A stretch of DNA of 64,000 bases, from positions 310,001 to 374,000 of the forward strand of contig NZ_RSAA01000015.1 of the NCBI RefSeq assembly GCF_003931915.1, given 5' to 3'. The DNA is from Saccharopolyspora rhizosphaerae (lineage in GTDB: Bacteria > Actinomycetota > Actinomycetes > Mycobacteriales > Pseudonocardiaceae). The notes under the pieces are model-generated. The model had not been told where the DNA came from and did no database searches. It saw nothing but the letters and a program-made list of their open reading frames with translations. Made by a program: the position numbers and the translations under genes. Of this stretch, positions 43,433 to 52,410 are shown piece by piece. Each line of letters starts with the position of its first letter. The first letter of the stretch is position 1.

Positions 43433-44467
43433 GTGAACCGCCGTACTTGGACCCTGTTGACGAGTGTCGTGCTGGTCGTCGCCTTCGGTCTGCTCGGCGC
43501 GTTCGCGCGGGTGCCGTTCGTGGCCCTCGGCCCCGGGCCGACCTACGACACGCTCGGCATGGATGGCGACCACCCGGTGATCAGCGTCGAGGGGCACGAG
43601 ACCTACCCGACCGCCGGTCACCTCAACATGACCACAGTATCGGTCACCGACCAGCTCTCGCTGTTCGGTGCGCTGGGCTTGTGGGTCTCCGGTCGCTACG
43701 CCCTGGCGCCGCGCGACGTCTACTTCCCGCCGAACAAGAGCGAGCAGCAGATCGAGCAGGAGAACACCGAGGCGTTCAACGACTCGCAGACCACCGCCGA
43801 GACCGCGGCGCTGCGCTTCCTCGGGTACCCCCACAAGGTGCTGGTCGGCCAGATCGTCAAGGGCAGCCCGGCCGACGGGACGCTGGAGCCGGGCGACCGC
43901 CTGCTCTCCGCCAACGGCAAGCCGGTCACCGACGCCGCCTCGCTGAAGGCCGCGCTGGGCGGCACCAAGTCCGGCGATCGGGTGGAGATCCGCTTCCAAC
44001 GTGCTGACCAGCCCGAACAGGTCGCCAACGTGCAGCTCGGCAGCAACACCGAGCCGGGGGGCGACCAGTCGCAGGGCTTCCTGGGCGTCGGCGCGACCGA
44101 GCGGCCTGACGTGCCGTTCGAGATCAAGATCAGCCTCGCCGACGTCGGCGGCCCCTCGGCCGGCCTGATGTTCACGCTGGCGATCATCGACAAGCTGACG
44201 CCGGGCGAGCTCAACGGCGGCAAGTTCGTCGCGGGCACCGGCGAGATCGACCCGGCCGGCAAGGTCGGCCCGATCGGTGGCATCCCGTTCAAGATGGTCA
44301 AGGCCAAGGAGGCCGGCGCCACGACGTTCCTCGTCCCGGCGGAGAACTGCGCCGAAGCCAAGTCCCAGGCGCCCGAGGGCCTGCAGCTCGCCCGCGTCGC
44401 CAACCTCGTCGACGCCACCAAGGCGCTGGACGCCCTCCGCAACAACCAAGCCCCTGCAGCCTGCTGA
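43433..44467 (+). CDS. membrane-anchored PDZ-Lon (S16-like) protease (Rv3194c-like)
   Basis: 344 residues: one N-terminal transmembrane helix (TLLTSVVLVVAFGLLGAFA), a PDZ domain (about 140-200, VKGSPADGTLEPGDRLLSANG) and a C-terminal Lon-type proteolytic domain. GGPSAGLMF holds the catalytic Ser and MVKAKEAGATTFLVP the Lys of the Ser-Lys dyad. It lacks an ATPase domain, so it should be an ATP-independent extracytoplasmic protease. GTG 43433 lies 8 nt after TACGCT (43419-43424), a leaderless start. Confidence 0.92.
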   Translation: MNRRTWTLLTSVVLVVAFGLLGAFARVPFVALGPGPTYDTLGMDGDHPVISVEGHETYPTAGHLNMTTVSVTDQLSLFGALGLWVSGRYALAPRDVYFPPNKSEQQIEQENTEAFNDSQTTAETAALRFLGYPHKVLVGQIVKGSPADGTLEPGDRLLSANGKPVTDAASLKAALGGTKSGDRVEIRFQRADQPEQVANVQLGSNTEPGGDQSQGFLGVGATERPDVPFEIKISLADVGGPSAGLMFTLAIIDKLTPGELNGGKFVAGTGEIDPAGKVGPIGGIPFKMVKAKEAGATTFLVPAENCAEAKSQAPEGLQLARVANLVDATKALDALRNNQAPAAC

Positions 44468-44622
44468 GGTGGTCGTCCGGCGTGGCGGTGTCGGTGGCGG
44501 AGCTCCGCGACGAATCCCTGGCAAGCGCTGTCGCGCCGGGTTCTGACACGTCGTCGGCGAGGTGGCGTGGCAGGCCCCGCTACCTGCACCGCCGCGCACG
44601 ACGACCACGGACGATCACAGCG

Positions 44623-45138
44623 TCAGGCGAAGGTCGCCTGGAGGGCCTTGATCAGGTTCGGTGCGAGGGAGGGGTCGCTGAGGACCTCGTCGTCCTCGCC
44701 CCGGAGGCGCATCACGCAGGACTGGGCGGCGCCGTCGCGCAGCACCGCGGCCACCAGCCGGGCTTCCCGGCGGTCCGGGTGTTCGGCGGCGATCTTGCGG
44801 GCGCCTTCCTCGTCCTCGGGCAGCGCGGCCTCGGCTTCCGGCGGCAGCACCACGATCTCCTGGACGAGCGCGCAGCCGACGACCTGCTCGGGCCACTCGA
44901 TGCGGGCCAGCGCCTCGCCGAGGTCCTCGGCGGGCAGCGACTCCTGGGCCAGCGGCGTCAGGGGAGAGGCCACCGGGTCGAGCTGGTCGGCCAGGTGGGG
45001 TGCGGCGGCGAGCATCGTCTCGGTCGACACCAGGGCGAAGATCTGCGTCGGCTGGTCCCAGCCGGCGGAGGCGACGAACTCCTCGACCTCACGGGTCGCG
45101 GCGGGCAGGGCGAACCCCAAGTCCTCAGCGGAAGGCAT
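44623..45138 (-). CDS. PPA1309-family protein
   Basis: 171 residues from ATG 45138 (MPSAEDLGFALPAATREVEEF). Matches the actinobacterial PPA1309 family by its start, FALVSTETMLAAAPHLAD, and VVAAVLRDGAAQSCVMRLRGEDDEVL. Soluble, acidic, no catalytic motif visible, function unknown. It stands alone on the minus strand between the PDZ-Lon protease and UPF0182 genes. Rv3193c and Rv3194c neighbours are otherwise conserved. Confidence 0.78.
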   Translation of the reverse strand: MPSAEDLGFALPAATREVEEFVASAGWDQPTQIFALVSTETMLAAAPHLADQLDPVASPLTPLAQESLPAEDLGEALARIEWPEQVVGCALVQEIVVLPPEAEAALPEDEEGARKIAAEHPDRREARLVAAVLRDGAAQSCVMRLRGEDDEVLSDPSLAPNLIKALQATFA

Positions 45139-45341
45139 GCCGTCATCGTCGCAGAACCGGCCTCGTGTCGAGCGGGCACGCCGGGATGACCCGATCGATA
45201 TTGATCTGTGTCCGAAAAATACCCTTCGCGCGGGCCCTTCCAGGAACTTCACACCCGGGTCGTAGAGTTGAACATCACGAGGGAATCGTTCTCGCGAGCG
45301 CGATTGCCAGGTTCAGCTGATCGTCCCCAGGAGCGTGCGCT

Positions 45342-48233
45342 GTGGCCATGCGGCCCCCGGTAGGAATGCCGAAACTATCCCGGCGAAGCAGAGTCCTGCT
45401 GATCCTGGGCGGGATCGTCCTGCTCGCGTTGATCCTCGGATCACGCCTGCTGGGCGCCTACGTCAACTGGCTGTGGTTCGGCGAGGTCGGCTACCGCCAG
45501 GTCTTCACCACCCAGCTCGTCTCACGGCTCGGCCTCGGCGTCGTGGCCGCCGTCTTCCTCGGCGGCGTGCTGTTGCTCAACCTGTGGCTCGCCTACCGCA
45601 ACCGGCCGGTGTTCGTGCCGGTCAGCGGCCCGGACGACCCGCTGACCCGCTACCGCACCGTCATCACCGAGCGCTCGCGGCTGTTCGGCCTCGGCGTCCC
45701 GCTCGCGGTGGCGGTGATCGGCGGGCTGGCCGCGCAGGCCGACTGGCAGACGCTGCAGCTGTACCTGCACAGCGTGCCGTTCGGCCAGACCGATCCCGAG
45801 TTCGGCAAGGACATCAGCTTCTACGTCTTCCAGCTGCCGTTCTGGCGGTTGCTGCTGTCCTGGGCCTTCATCGCGGTGACCGTGTCGTTCATCGGCGCGC
45901 TGGTCACCCACTACATCTTCGGCGGCATCCGGCTCACCGGTCGCAGCGGCCAGCTGTCGGTGCCCGCCCGCGTCCAGCTGGGCGTGCTCGCCGGCGTGTT
46001 CGTGCTGCTCAAGGCCGTCGACTACTTCCTCGACCGGTACGACTTGCTGCTGTCCCAGCGCAACAACCTGTTCACCGGTGCCAGCTACACCGACCTCAAC
46101 GCCGTGATGCCGGCGAAGCTGATCCTGATGTGCATCGCGGTGTTCTGCGCGCTGGCGTTCTTCTCGGTGATCTTCCTGAAGAACCTGCAGATCCCGGCGC
46201 TGGCGACAGTCCTGCTGCTGCTGTCCAGCGTGGTGGTCGGTGCCGTGTGGCCGGCCCTGCTGGAGCAGTTCTCGGTCCGGCCGAACGCCAACCAGCGCGA
46301 GGCCCTGTCGATCGAGCGCAACCTCGCTGCCACCAAGGCCGCCTTCGGCATCGGTGACGACAAGGTCAAGTTCGTCGACTACCCGGGCCGGACCCAGCTG
46401 CAGCCCAGCGAGGTCGCCGACGACAAGGGCACGATCCCGAACATCCGGCTGCTGGACCCGAACATCCTGGCGCCGACCTTCACCCAGCTCACCCAGCAGT
46501 ACAACTTCTACGGCTTCCCGGAGAAGCTGGACGTCGACCGCTACCGGGATGCCAACGGCGAGCTGCAGGACTACCTGGTCGCGCTGCGCGAGATCAACAT
46601 CGACGGTCTGGCCGTCAACCAGCAGAACTGGATCAACCGGCACACCGTCTACACCCACGGCAACGGCTTCGTCGCCGCGCCGGCCGACCGGGTCGACTCG
46701 ACCTTCAACGAGGGCGCCACCCAGGGCGGCTACCCGGTCTTCCAGATCAGCGACGTCGCGAACAAGGGCCAGGGCCGCATCCCGGTCGAGCAGCCGCGCG
46801 TCTACTACGGCGAGCTGCTCGGGCCCGAGGACTACGCGATCGTCGGGGGCAACCCGGGCGAGGCCCCGCGCGAGTACGACACCGACACGCAGCAGTTCAC
46901 CTACGACGGTCGCGGTGGTGTGCCGATCTCCAACCCGTTCCAGCGGTTGGCCTTCGCCGCCTACTACGGGGAGCGCAACTTCCTGTTCAGCGGCGTGATC
47001 GGGGAGAACTCGAAGCTCATCTACGAGCGCAACCCGCGCGACCGCGTCCAGAAGGTCGCGCCGTGGCTCAAGCTCGACGGCGACCCGTACCCGGCGGTGG
47101 TCGACGGCCGGGTCAAGTGGATCGTCGACGGCTACACCACGCTGGACAACTACCCGTACTCGGAGAAGACCGAGCTGGGCGAGGCCACCAACGACACCCT
47201 CACCGGTGTCGAGCGCCAGCCCAACCAGCAGATCAACTACATCCGCAACTCGGTCAAGGCCACCGTCGACGCCTACGACGGCACGGTCGACCTGTACGCC
47301 ACCGACGAGAACGACCCGGTGCTCAAGACGTGGGAGGGCGTGTTCCCGGGCGTGATCAAGCCCGCCAGCGCCATCTCGCCCCAGCTGCGCGACCACTTCC
47401 GGTACCCGGAGGACATGTTCAAGGTGCAGCGCAAGCTGCTCACCTCGTACCACGTCGACAACCCGGGTGACTTCTTCTCGACCCAGACCTTCTGGGAGGT
47501 GCCGAACGACCCGACGTCGGGCGGCACGGTGAGCGGCAGCGAGGGCCAGCAGCCGCCCTACTACGTGGTCGCCCAGGTCGAGGGGCAGGAGCAGCCGAAC
47601 TTCCAGCTGACCAGCGCCCTGACCGCGTTGCGGCGGCAGAACCTCTCGGCGTGGGTGTCGGTGTCGTCGGACCCGAAGAACTACGGCCAGATGACCGTGC
47701 TGCGGTTGCCGACCAACACGCTGACCCCGGGTCCGAACCAGGTCCAGAACCAGATGGAGTCGACCCCCGAGGTCACCGAGAACCGGACGCTGTTCAACAA
47801 CCCGAACGTCACGGCGATGTTCGGCAACCTGCTCACGCTGCCTGTGGCGGGTGGTCTGCTCTACGTCGAGCCGATCTACATCCAGCGCAACGAGCAGGAG
47901 TCGTACCCGCAGCTGGCCCGCGTGCTGGTGTCGTTCGGCGGCAAGGTCGGCTTCTCGGAGACCCTCCAGGGCGCGCTCGACCAGGTCTTCGGGTCCGGGG
48001 CGGGGCAGGGCACCCAGCCGGGCCAGCCGGAGCCGCCGCAGCAGCCCGAGCAGCCGCAGCAGCCGTCGCCGGGTTCACCGCCGACCGGCCAAGCCGTCAC
48101 CGACATCCGCAACGCGCTCGAACGGGTGCGGCAGGCGCAGCAGTCCGGCAACTTCGCCGAGATGGGCCAGGCCTACCAGCAGCTCGACGACGCGATCAAG
48201 AAGTTCGAGCAGGCCCAGGGCACCGGCGGCTGA
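45342..48233 (+). CDS. UPF0182 large membrane protein (Rv3193c-like)
   Basis: 963 residues. About seven hydrophobic helices fill the first 340 residues (for example VLLILGGIVLLALILGSRLL at 17-36), with conserved loops ENYLWFGEVGYRQVF-like and QRNNLFTGASYTDLNAV; the rest is a large extracytoplasmic domain followed by a Gln/Pro linker (QPGQPEPPQQPEQPQQ) and a short helical end. UPF0182 is widespread in actinobacteria and of unknown function, possibly linked to envelope integrity. GTG 45342 is 8 nt after AGGAG; ATG 45348 is an alternative. Confidence 0.93.
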   Translation: MAMRPPVGMPKLSRRSRVLLILGGIVLLALILGSRLLGAYVNWLWFGEVGYRQVFTTQLVSRLGLGVVAAVFLGGVLLLNLWLAYRNRPVFVPVSGPDDPLTRYRTVITERSRLFGLGVPLAVAVIGGLAAQADWQTLQLYLHSVPFGQTDPEFGKDISFYVFQLPFWRLLLSWAFIAVTVSFIGALVTHYIFGGIRLTGRSGQLSVPARVQLGVLAGVFVLLKAVDYFLDRYDLLLSQRNNLFTGASYTDLNAVMPAKLILMCIAVFCALAFFSVIFLKNLQIPALATVLLLLSSVVVGAVWPALLEQFSVRPNANQREALSIERNLAATKAAFGIGDDKVKFVDYPGRTQLQPSEVADDKGTIPNIRLLDPNILAPTFTQLTQQYNFYGFPEKLDVDRYRDANGELQDYLVALREINIDGLAVNQQNWINRHTVYTHGNGFVAAPADRVDSTFNEGATQGGYPVFQISDVANKGQGRIPVEQPRVYYGELLGPEDYAIVGGNPGEAPREYDTDTQQFTYDGRGGVPISNPFQRLAFAAYYGERNFLFSGVIGENSKLIYERNPRDRVQKVAPWLKLDGDPYPAVVDGRVKWIVDGYTTLDNYPYSEKTELGEATNDTLTGVERQPNQQINYIRNSVKATVDAYDGTVDLYATDENDPVLKTWEGVFPGVIKPASAISPQLRDHFRYPEDMFKVQRKLLTSYHVDNPGDFFSTQTFWEVPNDPTSGGTVSGSEGQQPPYYVVAQVEGQEQPNFQLTSALTALRRQNLSAWVSVSSDPKNYGQMTVLRLPTNTLTPGPNQVQNQMESTPEVTENRTLFNNPNVTAMFGNLLTLPVAGGLLYVEPIYIQRNEQESYPQLARVLVSFGGKVGFSETLQGALDQVFGSGAGQGTQPGQPEPPQQPEQPQQPSPGSPPTGQAVTDIRNALERVRQAQQSGNFAEMGQAYQQLDDAIKKFEQAQGTGG

Positions 48234-48248
48234 GCCGACCGTGTGGAA

Positions 48249-48288
48249 GTCGGCGGGGTGGGGACCGGCGCGGTTCCCGCCCCGCCGA
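48249..48288 (+). terminator. UPF0182 terminator
   Basis: GTCGGCGGGG pairs with CCCCGCCGAC, and the stem extends through wobble pairs; 15 nt past the stop. Confidence 0.6.
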
Positions 48289-48339
48289 CGCTTCCGACCG
48301 AGGTCGGGGGTGCTCTGGGCCACTTCCACCACCCCCGGT

Positions 48340-48368
48340 TTGAACGGCCGGGAACCGGTCCGTAAAGT
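48340..48368 (+). promoter_or_regulatory. promoter of the first initiator tRNA gene
   Basis: TTGAAC (48340-48345), 17-bp spacer, TAAAGT (48363-48368), 42 nt before the mature tRNA. The downstream leader is shared with the second copy. Confidence 0.7.
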
Positions 48369-48409
48369 AGGTGTCACAACAGAACGAAGCAGCCGGGAAC
48401 GGCTGGCGG

Positions 48410-48483
48410 CGCGGGGTGGAGCAGTTCGGTAGCTCGCTGGGCTCATAACCCAGAGGTCGCAGGTTCAAATCCTGTCCCCGCTA
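48410..48483 (+). tRNA. initiator tRNA-Met(CAT), copy 1
   Basis: 74 nt, CCA not encoded. Initiator features: three G-C pairs at the base of the anticodon stem (CTGGG-CTCATAA-CCCAG) and an unpaired first acceptor position (C1 opposite T72). T-arm AGGTTCAAATCCT. Anticodon CAT. Identical in sequence to copy 2 at 49093. Confidence 0.95.
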
Positions 48484-48487
48484 CTGC

Positions 48488-48527
48488 GCAGAGGCGCCTT
48501 CCGGAGAAGTCCGGAAGGCGCCTCTGC
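48488..48527 (+). terminator. terminator of tRNA copy 1
   Basis: GCAGAGGCGCCTTCCGGA-GAAG-complement, 18-bp perfect stem, starting 5 nt after the tRNA. Confidence 0.8.
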
Positions 48528-48548
48528 TGCATCTGTGACGATGCGGGG

Positions 48549-48974
48549 ATGACGCAGCAGATCCAGGACCGCTTCAACATCGAAGACGCCCTCATCCGCT
48601 ACACGCGCGCGATCGACTCCGGTGAGTGGGACGTGCTCGACACCGTGTTCACCCCGGACGCCCGCATCGACTACACGGCCTCGGGCGGCATCGAGGGCGA
48701 CTTCGACACCATCAAGCCGTGGCTGGCCGAGAACCTGCCGATCTTCCCCAGGCGGATGCACTCGCTGCACCAGATCGCCATCGACCACGACGGCCCTGAC
48801 CGGGCCGAGGTGGCCGCGTACTTCCACAACCCGATGGTGCTGCCCCGGGGTGACGGGCAGCCCGACCTGCTCGTCGAGTTCGGCGGCATCTACCACCACT
48901 CCTTCCTCCGCACTGCGGAAGGCTGGCGCAGCCGACGCCTGCAGGAGGAGGTCTGCTGGAAGCGGGGTCTGTGA
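48549..48974 (+). CDS. NTF2/SnoaL-like protein
   Basis: 141 residues. The pattern IEDALIRYTRAIDSGEWDVLDTVFTPDARIDY, then HSLHQIAIDHDG, then FGGIYHHSFLRTAEGWR is that of SnoaL_4/NTF2-like cone-shaped folds, which act as small-molecule isomerases, dehydratases or binding proteins. It lies between the two tRNA genes, each of which has its own promoter and hairpin, so it must be transcribed separately; ATG 48549 is used but no good Shine-Dalgarno is seen. Confidence 0.8.
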   Translation: MTQQIQDRFNIEDALIRYTRAIDSGEWDVLDTVFTPDARIDYTASGGIEGDFDTIKPWLAENLPIFPRRMHSLHQIAIDHDGPDRAEVAAYFHNPMVLPRGDGQPDLLVEFGGIYHHSFLRTAEGWRSRRLQEEVCWKRGL

Positions 48975-49020
48975 TCCCGGGTCCCTCGTGAACTGGGCTT
49001 TCCGCGAAGAACGACCCCGG

Positions 49021-49051
49021 TTGTTCGGGCGTTCACCGCGCCGTGTAAAGT
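49021..49051 (+). promoter_or_regulatory. promoter of the second initiator tRNA gene
   Basis: TTGTTC (49021-49026) and TAAAGT (49046-49051), spacer 19 bp, or TGTAAA with 17 bp. From about TCACAACAG onward the leader repeats that of copy 1 with a single change. Confidence 0.6.
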
Positions 49052-49092
49052 TCTCCTCACAACAGAACGAAGCAGCCGGGAACGGCTGACGG

Positions 49093-49166
49093 CGCGGGGT
49101 GGAGCAGTTCGGTAGCTCGCTGGGCTCATAACCCAGAGGTCGCAGGTTCAAATCCTGTCCCCGCTA
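49093..49166 (+). tRNA. initiator tRNA-Met(CAT), copy 2
   Basis: 74 nt, identical to copy 1 in every position, including the C1-T72 mismatch and the three G-C anticodon-stem pairs. CCA is not encoded. The duplication includes about 35 bp of upstream leader. Confidence 0.95.
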
Positions 49167-49174
49167 CTAGAGAG

Positions 49175-49206
49175 AGTGCCTCCGGTCTTCCGGAGGCACT
49201 TTTCTT
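49175..49206 (+). terminator. terminator of tRNA copy 2
   Basis: AGTGCCTCCGG-TCTT-CCGGAGGCACT followed by TTTCTT: 11-bp perfect stem with a T-rich tail. Confidence 0.85.
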
Positions 49207-49218
49207 CTCCCGAGGGGG

Positions 49219-49443
49219 TCAGTCCTTCAGGCCCTCGGCCCACGTGCGAGCGCAGGCGGGGGAGCAGACCCTGCCCTCGCCGCGGACCACGCCGGTCTGG
49301 CGCATGGTCCGACCGCAGACCATGCAGGAATCCGTCTCGGTTCCGCGCTGCACCGGGACCATGGACTTGGCTCGTTCGGCGACCCGCTGAGCCACCTTCT
49401 CCTTGCTCTCGTTGACCTTGGTACGCAACCAACTGCGATGCAC
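49219..49443 (-). CDS. small Cys-rich, zinc-finger-like protein
   Basis: 74 residues from GTG 49443, which follows AGGAGG. CMVCGRTM and, 20 residues later, CSPACART form a C-x2-C/C-x3-C arrangement that can bind zinc. The N-terminal half is a basic amphipathic helix (NESKEKVAQRVAERAKSMV). Function unknown; the ribosomal or nucleic-acid binding type is plausible. The longer frame up to 49575 has no start support. Confidence 0.65.
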   Translation of the reverse strand: MHRSWLRTKVNESKEKVAQRVAERAKSMVPVQRGTETDSCMVCGRTMRQTGVVRGEGRVCSPACARTWAEGLKD

Positions 49444-49799
49444 GCCCGAACCTCCTGCTTGCCATCCCGTGCGTCCGCCGGTGGCCCGACGGCCAACAGC
49501 AGCCTGGGGTAACCAGCTGTAGTTGTGCAGTTTCAGAACGTGATAGCACCTCATTGCGCGCCCAAGAACCCCCATCCAGGCGAATCATGAACGGCGTGGT
49601 TGCAATCCGTGCACTGTTCACGGCTGCATTCGGGTGGGAACTGGGAACGCCGCGGCCCTCGGCCTCGGGAGGGCTGTGATCCCGGCCTGGGGCTGATGGC
49701 GCAATCGTTCGTCCACTTGGACCAGTCAAGTGCAACCACTGTGGACAGAAGTGCCGACCACTGTGGACAGCGCAGGCAGGACGTGGCACCGTTGGTGTC
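49444..49799. other. intergenic region before padR
   Basis: 356 bp without a supported gene. It holds the divergent promoters of the Cys-rich protein and padR, and the CCACTGTGGACAG repeats at 49736-49770. Confidence 0.5.
49736..49770 (+). promoter_or_regulatory. putative PadR operator, direct repeats
   Basis: CCACTGTGGACAG occurs at 49736-49748 and 49758-49770, exactly 22 bp apart (two helical turns), 30 nt before padR. Each copy contains the near-palindrome CCAC-T-GTGG. Autoregulation is inferred. Confidence 0.5.
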
Positions 49800-50297
49800 G
49801 TGAGCGAGCTGAATGCGACATCCGCTGCCCTGTTGGGACTACTGCACGAAGGGCCGAAGACCGGTGGCCAGCTGGTCGCTGCGGCCACCGAGCGCTTCGC
49901 CGGGTTCTTCAGCGTCACCCGCAGCCAGGTCTACCGGGAGCTGCCCGCGCTGACCGACGAAGGCCTGCTGCGGCTCGGCAAGCAGGGGCCGCGCTCCAGC
50001 CAGCAGTACGCGATCACGGCCGCCGGCAAGAAGGCCTTCAAGGCGTGGCTGAACACCGCGCCCGGGCCGGACAACGTCCGGAGCCCGCTGATCTTGAAGC
50101 TGGTCTACTCCGGCACCCTCACCCCGCGCCAGCGCGCCGCGCTGGTCGAGTCCGCCCGCGGGCAGACCGCGGTCAAGCTGGACGAGGCCCGCAACGCGGC
50201 CAAGACGGCCGGCGACCCCTACGAGAAGGCCGCCGCCGACTTCACCGTCGCCTACAACCGGGCGATCATCAAGCTCCTGGACGCGATCCCGGAGTAG
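49800..50297 (+). CDS. PadR-family transcriptional regulator
   Basis: 165 residues. The N-terminal winged helix begins TSAALLGLLHEGPKTGGQLV and continues FFSVTRSQVYRELPALTDEGLL, with wing QQYAITAAGKKAFKAWL; the C-terminal half is a helical dimerisation domain, as in PadR subfamily 2 (Vinorine/AphA-like). Effector unknown. GTG 49800. Twin repeats upstream are the likely operator, and the gene ends in a 19-bp hairpin, so it is monocistronic. Confidence 0.88.
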   Translation: MSELNATSAALLGLLHEGPKTGGQLVAAATERFAGFFSVTRSQVYRELPALTDEGLLRLGKQGPRSSQQYAITAAGKKAFKAWLNTAPGPDNVRSPLILKLVYSGTLTPRQRAALVESARGQTAVKLDEARNAAKTAGDPYEKAAADFTVAYNRAIIKLLDAIPE

Positions 50298-50308
50298 TCC
50301 CGGTCGCT

Positions 50309-50354
50309 CGCGAGGAACGGCTGCGCCGCTCTGCCGGCGCAGCCGTTCCTCGCG
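50309..50354 (+). terminator. padR terminator
   Basis: 19-bp perfect stem (CGCGAGGAACGGCTGCGCC) with an 8-nt loop, 12 nt past the stop. No T-tract. Confidence 0.8.
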
Positions 50355-50437
50355 TTCAGCCGAGGGCGGAAGCCCAGTGCACCGCCCACCCGCCGTCCTC
50401 GTGGGCGGCCGGTCACCCGTGAAGTACCCTGAGCACT

Positions 50438-51544
50438 GTGAATCCCGACGTCGCAGCCTCCCTCAAGGAACTCTCCAACACGCTCGAAGGCATTGAGAGC
50501 GTGATGGACCTCGACGCCCTCCGCGCGGAGATCGGCGAGCTGGAGGAGGAGGCGGCCAAGCCCGACCTCTGGGACGACGTCGAGAAGGCCCAGCGCGTCA
50601 ACAGCCGCCTCGTGCACCGCCAGGCCGACCTGCGCCGCGTCACCGAGCTGCGCCAGCGCGTCGAGGACCTCGAGGTCCTCTACGAGCTCAGCGAGGACGA
50701 GGGCGACGACTCCGGACTCGCCGAGGCCGAGGAGGAGCGTCAGCGCCTGGTCAAGGACCTCGAGCACCTCGAGGTGCGGACCCTGCTCTCCGGCGAGTAC
50801 GACTCGCGCGAAGCGGTCGTCACCATCCGCGCCGAGGCCGGTGGCGTCGACGCCGCCGACTTCGCCGAGATGCTGATGCGCATGTACCTGCGCTGGGCCG
50901 AGCGCCACGACTACCCGACCGAGGTCTACGACACCTCCTACGCCGAAGAGGCGGGCTTGAAGTCGGCGACCTTCCGGGTCAACGCGCCCTACGCCTACGG
51001 GACCCTCTCGGTCGAGCAGGGCACGCACCGCCTGGTGCGCATCTCGCCGTTCGACAACCAGGGCCGCCGCCAGACCTCCTTCGCCGGTGTCGAGGTGCTG
51101 CCGGTCGTGGAGGAGACCGACCACGTCGAGATCCCGGAGAAGGACATCCGGGTCGACGTCTTCCGCTCCTCCGGTCCGGGCGGGCAGAGCGTGAACACCA
51201 CCGACTCGGCGGTGCGCATCACGCACATCCCGACTGGTGTGGTGGTCTCCTGCCAGAACGAGAAGTCGCAGCTGCAGAACAAGGCCGCTGCGATGCGAGT
51301 CCTGCAGTCCAAGCTGCTGGCCCGCAAGAAGGAGGAGGAGCGCGCCGAGCTGGACGCCCTGAAGGAGTCCGGTTCGAGCTGGGGCAACCAGATGCGCTCC
51401 TACGTGCTGCACCCGTACCAGATGGTCAAGGACCTGCGGACCGAGCACGAGGTGGGCAACCCGGATGCGGTGCTCGACGGCGACATCGACGGTTTCCTCG
51501 AGGCCGGCATCCGCTGGCGTCGCCAGCAGCAGAGCGTGGCCTGA
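50438..51544 (+). CDS. prfB: peptide chain release factor 2
   Basis: 368 residues. The anticodon-mimic tripeptide SPF ([12 protein letters not shown]) identifies RF2, reading UGA and UAA, and [17 protein letters not shown] carries the GGQ that triggers peptidyl-tRNA hydrolysis. The reading frame is uninterrupted; the in-frame UGA and programmed +1 frameshift known from E. coli prfB are not present. GTG 50438 lies 7 nt after TACCCT (50425-50430), so leaderless. The order prfB-ftsE-ftsX-smpB is typical of actinobacteria. Confidence 0.97.
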   Translation: MNPDVAASLKELSNTLEGIESVMDLDALRAEIGELEEEAAKPDLWDDVEKAQRVNSRLVHRQADLRRVTELRQRVEDLEVLYELSEDEGDDSGLAEAEEERQRLVKDLEHLEVRTLLSGEYDSREAVVTIRAEAGGVDAADFAEMLMRMYLRWAERHDYPTEVYDTSYAEEAGLKSATFRVNAPYAYGTLSVEQGTHRLVRISPFDNQGRRQTSFAGVEVLPVVEETDHVEIPEKDIRVDVFRSSGPGGQSVNTTDSAVRITHIPTGVVVSCQNEKSQLQNKAAAMRVLQSKLLARKKEEERAELDALKESGSSWGNQMRSYVLHPYQMVKDLRTEHEVGNPDAVLDGDIDGFLEAGIRWRRQQQSVA

Positions 51545-51646
51545 TCGACCCCCTGCGGGGTGATTGAAACCCCAGGTCAGAGCTGGTTCAACCACCTCTG
51601 TGGGTGAGTGCCGGTCGCCCGGTCGGGCGGGGGTAAACTCCCCGCC

Positions 51647-52336
51647 GTGATCCGCCTTGAGCACGTGTCCAAGACGTACAAGACGTCGACCCGGCCCGCT
51701 CTCGACGATGTCTCTGTGGGCATCGACAAGGGCGAGTTCGTGTTCCTCATCGGGCCGTCGGGCTCCGGTAAGTCGACGTTCATGCGCCTCCTGCTGCGCG
51801 AGGATGTGCCCAGCCGCGGCCGGGTCTTCGTCGCGGACTGGAACGTGGCGAAGCTGCCCCGCCGCCGGGTGCCCCGGCTGCGCCAGCGCATCGGCTGCGT
51901 CTTCCAGGACTTCCGGCTGCTGAACAACAAGACCGTGGCGGAGAACGTCGCGTTCGCGTTGGAGGTCATCGGCAAGCCCCGCGGCGACATCCAGCGGGTG
52001 GTGCCCCAGGTGCTGCAGCTGGTGGGCCTCGACGGCAAGGCCGACCGCATGCCCAACGAGCTCTCCGGTGGTGAGCAGCAGCGCGTCGCCATCGCCCGCG
52101 CCTTCGTCAACCGGCCGTTGGTGCTGCTGTGCGATGAGCCGACGGGAAACCTGGACCCCGACACGAGCCAGGACATCATGCTGCTGCTGGAGCGGATCAA
52201 CCGCACCGGCACCACCGTCGTGATGGCCACGCACGACCACGGCATCGTCGACTCGATGCGCCGTCGCGTCGTGGAGCTCAGCCTCGGCCGGGTCATCCGC
52301 GACGACGCCCGTGGCGTGTACGGCGTCGGTCGCTGA
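51647..52336 (+). CDS. ftsE: cell-division ABC transporter ATPase FtsE
   Basis: 229 residues, the family's usual length. Walker [11 protein letters not shown]-loop VFQDFRLL, signature [14 protein letters not shown], Walker [13 protein letters not shown]. With FtsX it controls peptidoglycan hydrolases at the division site. The TAAACT -10 box (51633-51638) lies 8 nt before GTG 51647, giving a leaderless start and excluding the longer frame from 51608. Confidence 0.96.
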   Translation: MIRLEHVSKTYKTSTRPALDDVSVGIDKGEFVFLIGPSGSGKSTFMRLLLREDVPSRGRVFVADWNVAKLPRRRVPRLRQRIGCVFQDFRLLNNKTVAENVAFALEVIGKPRGDIQRVVPQVLQLVGLDGKADRMPNELSGGEQQRVAIARAFVNRPLVLLCDEPTGNLDPDTSQDIMLLLERINRTGTTVVMATHDHGIVDSMRRRVVELSLGRVIRDDARGVYGVGR

Positions 52337-52410
52337 TCCGGCGCGACCCGGTCGCCCGACCCGTGCACCCGAGGACACACACCCCCGAACGGCAGGAAAG
52401 CTGACCCAAG

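Noticed and set aside
45243..45269. SigH/SigR-type promoter GGAAC...GTT before UPF0182
   Set aside because: The spacer is about 19 bp and the -10 element is only GTT; too weak to support in a GC-rich genome.
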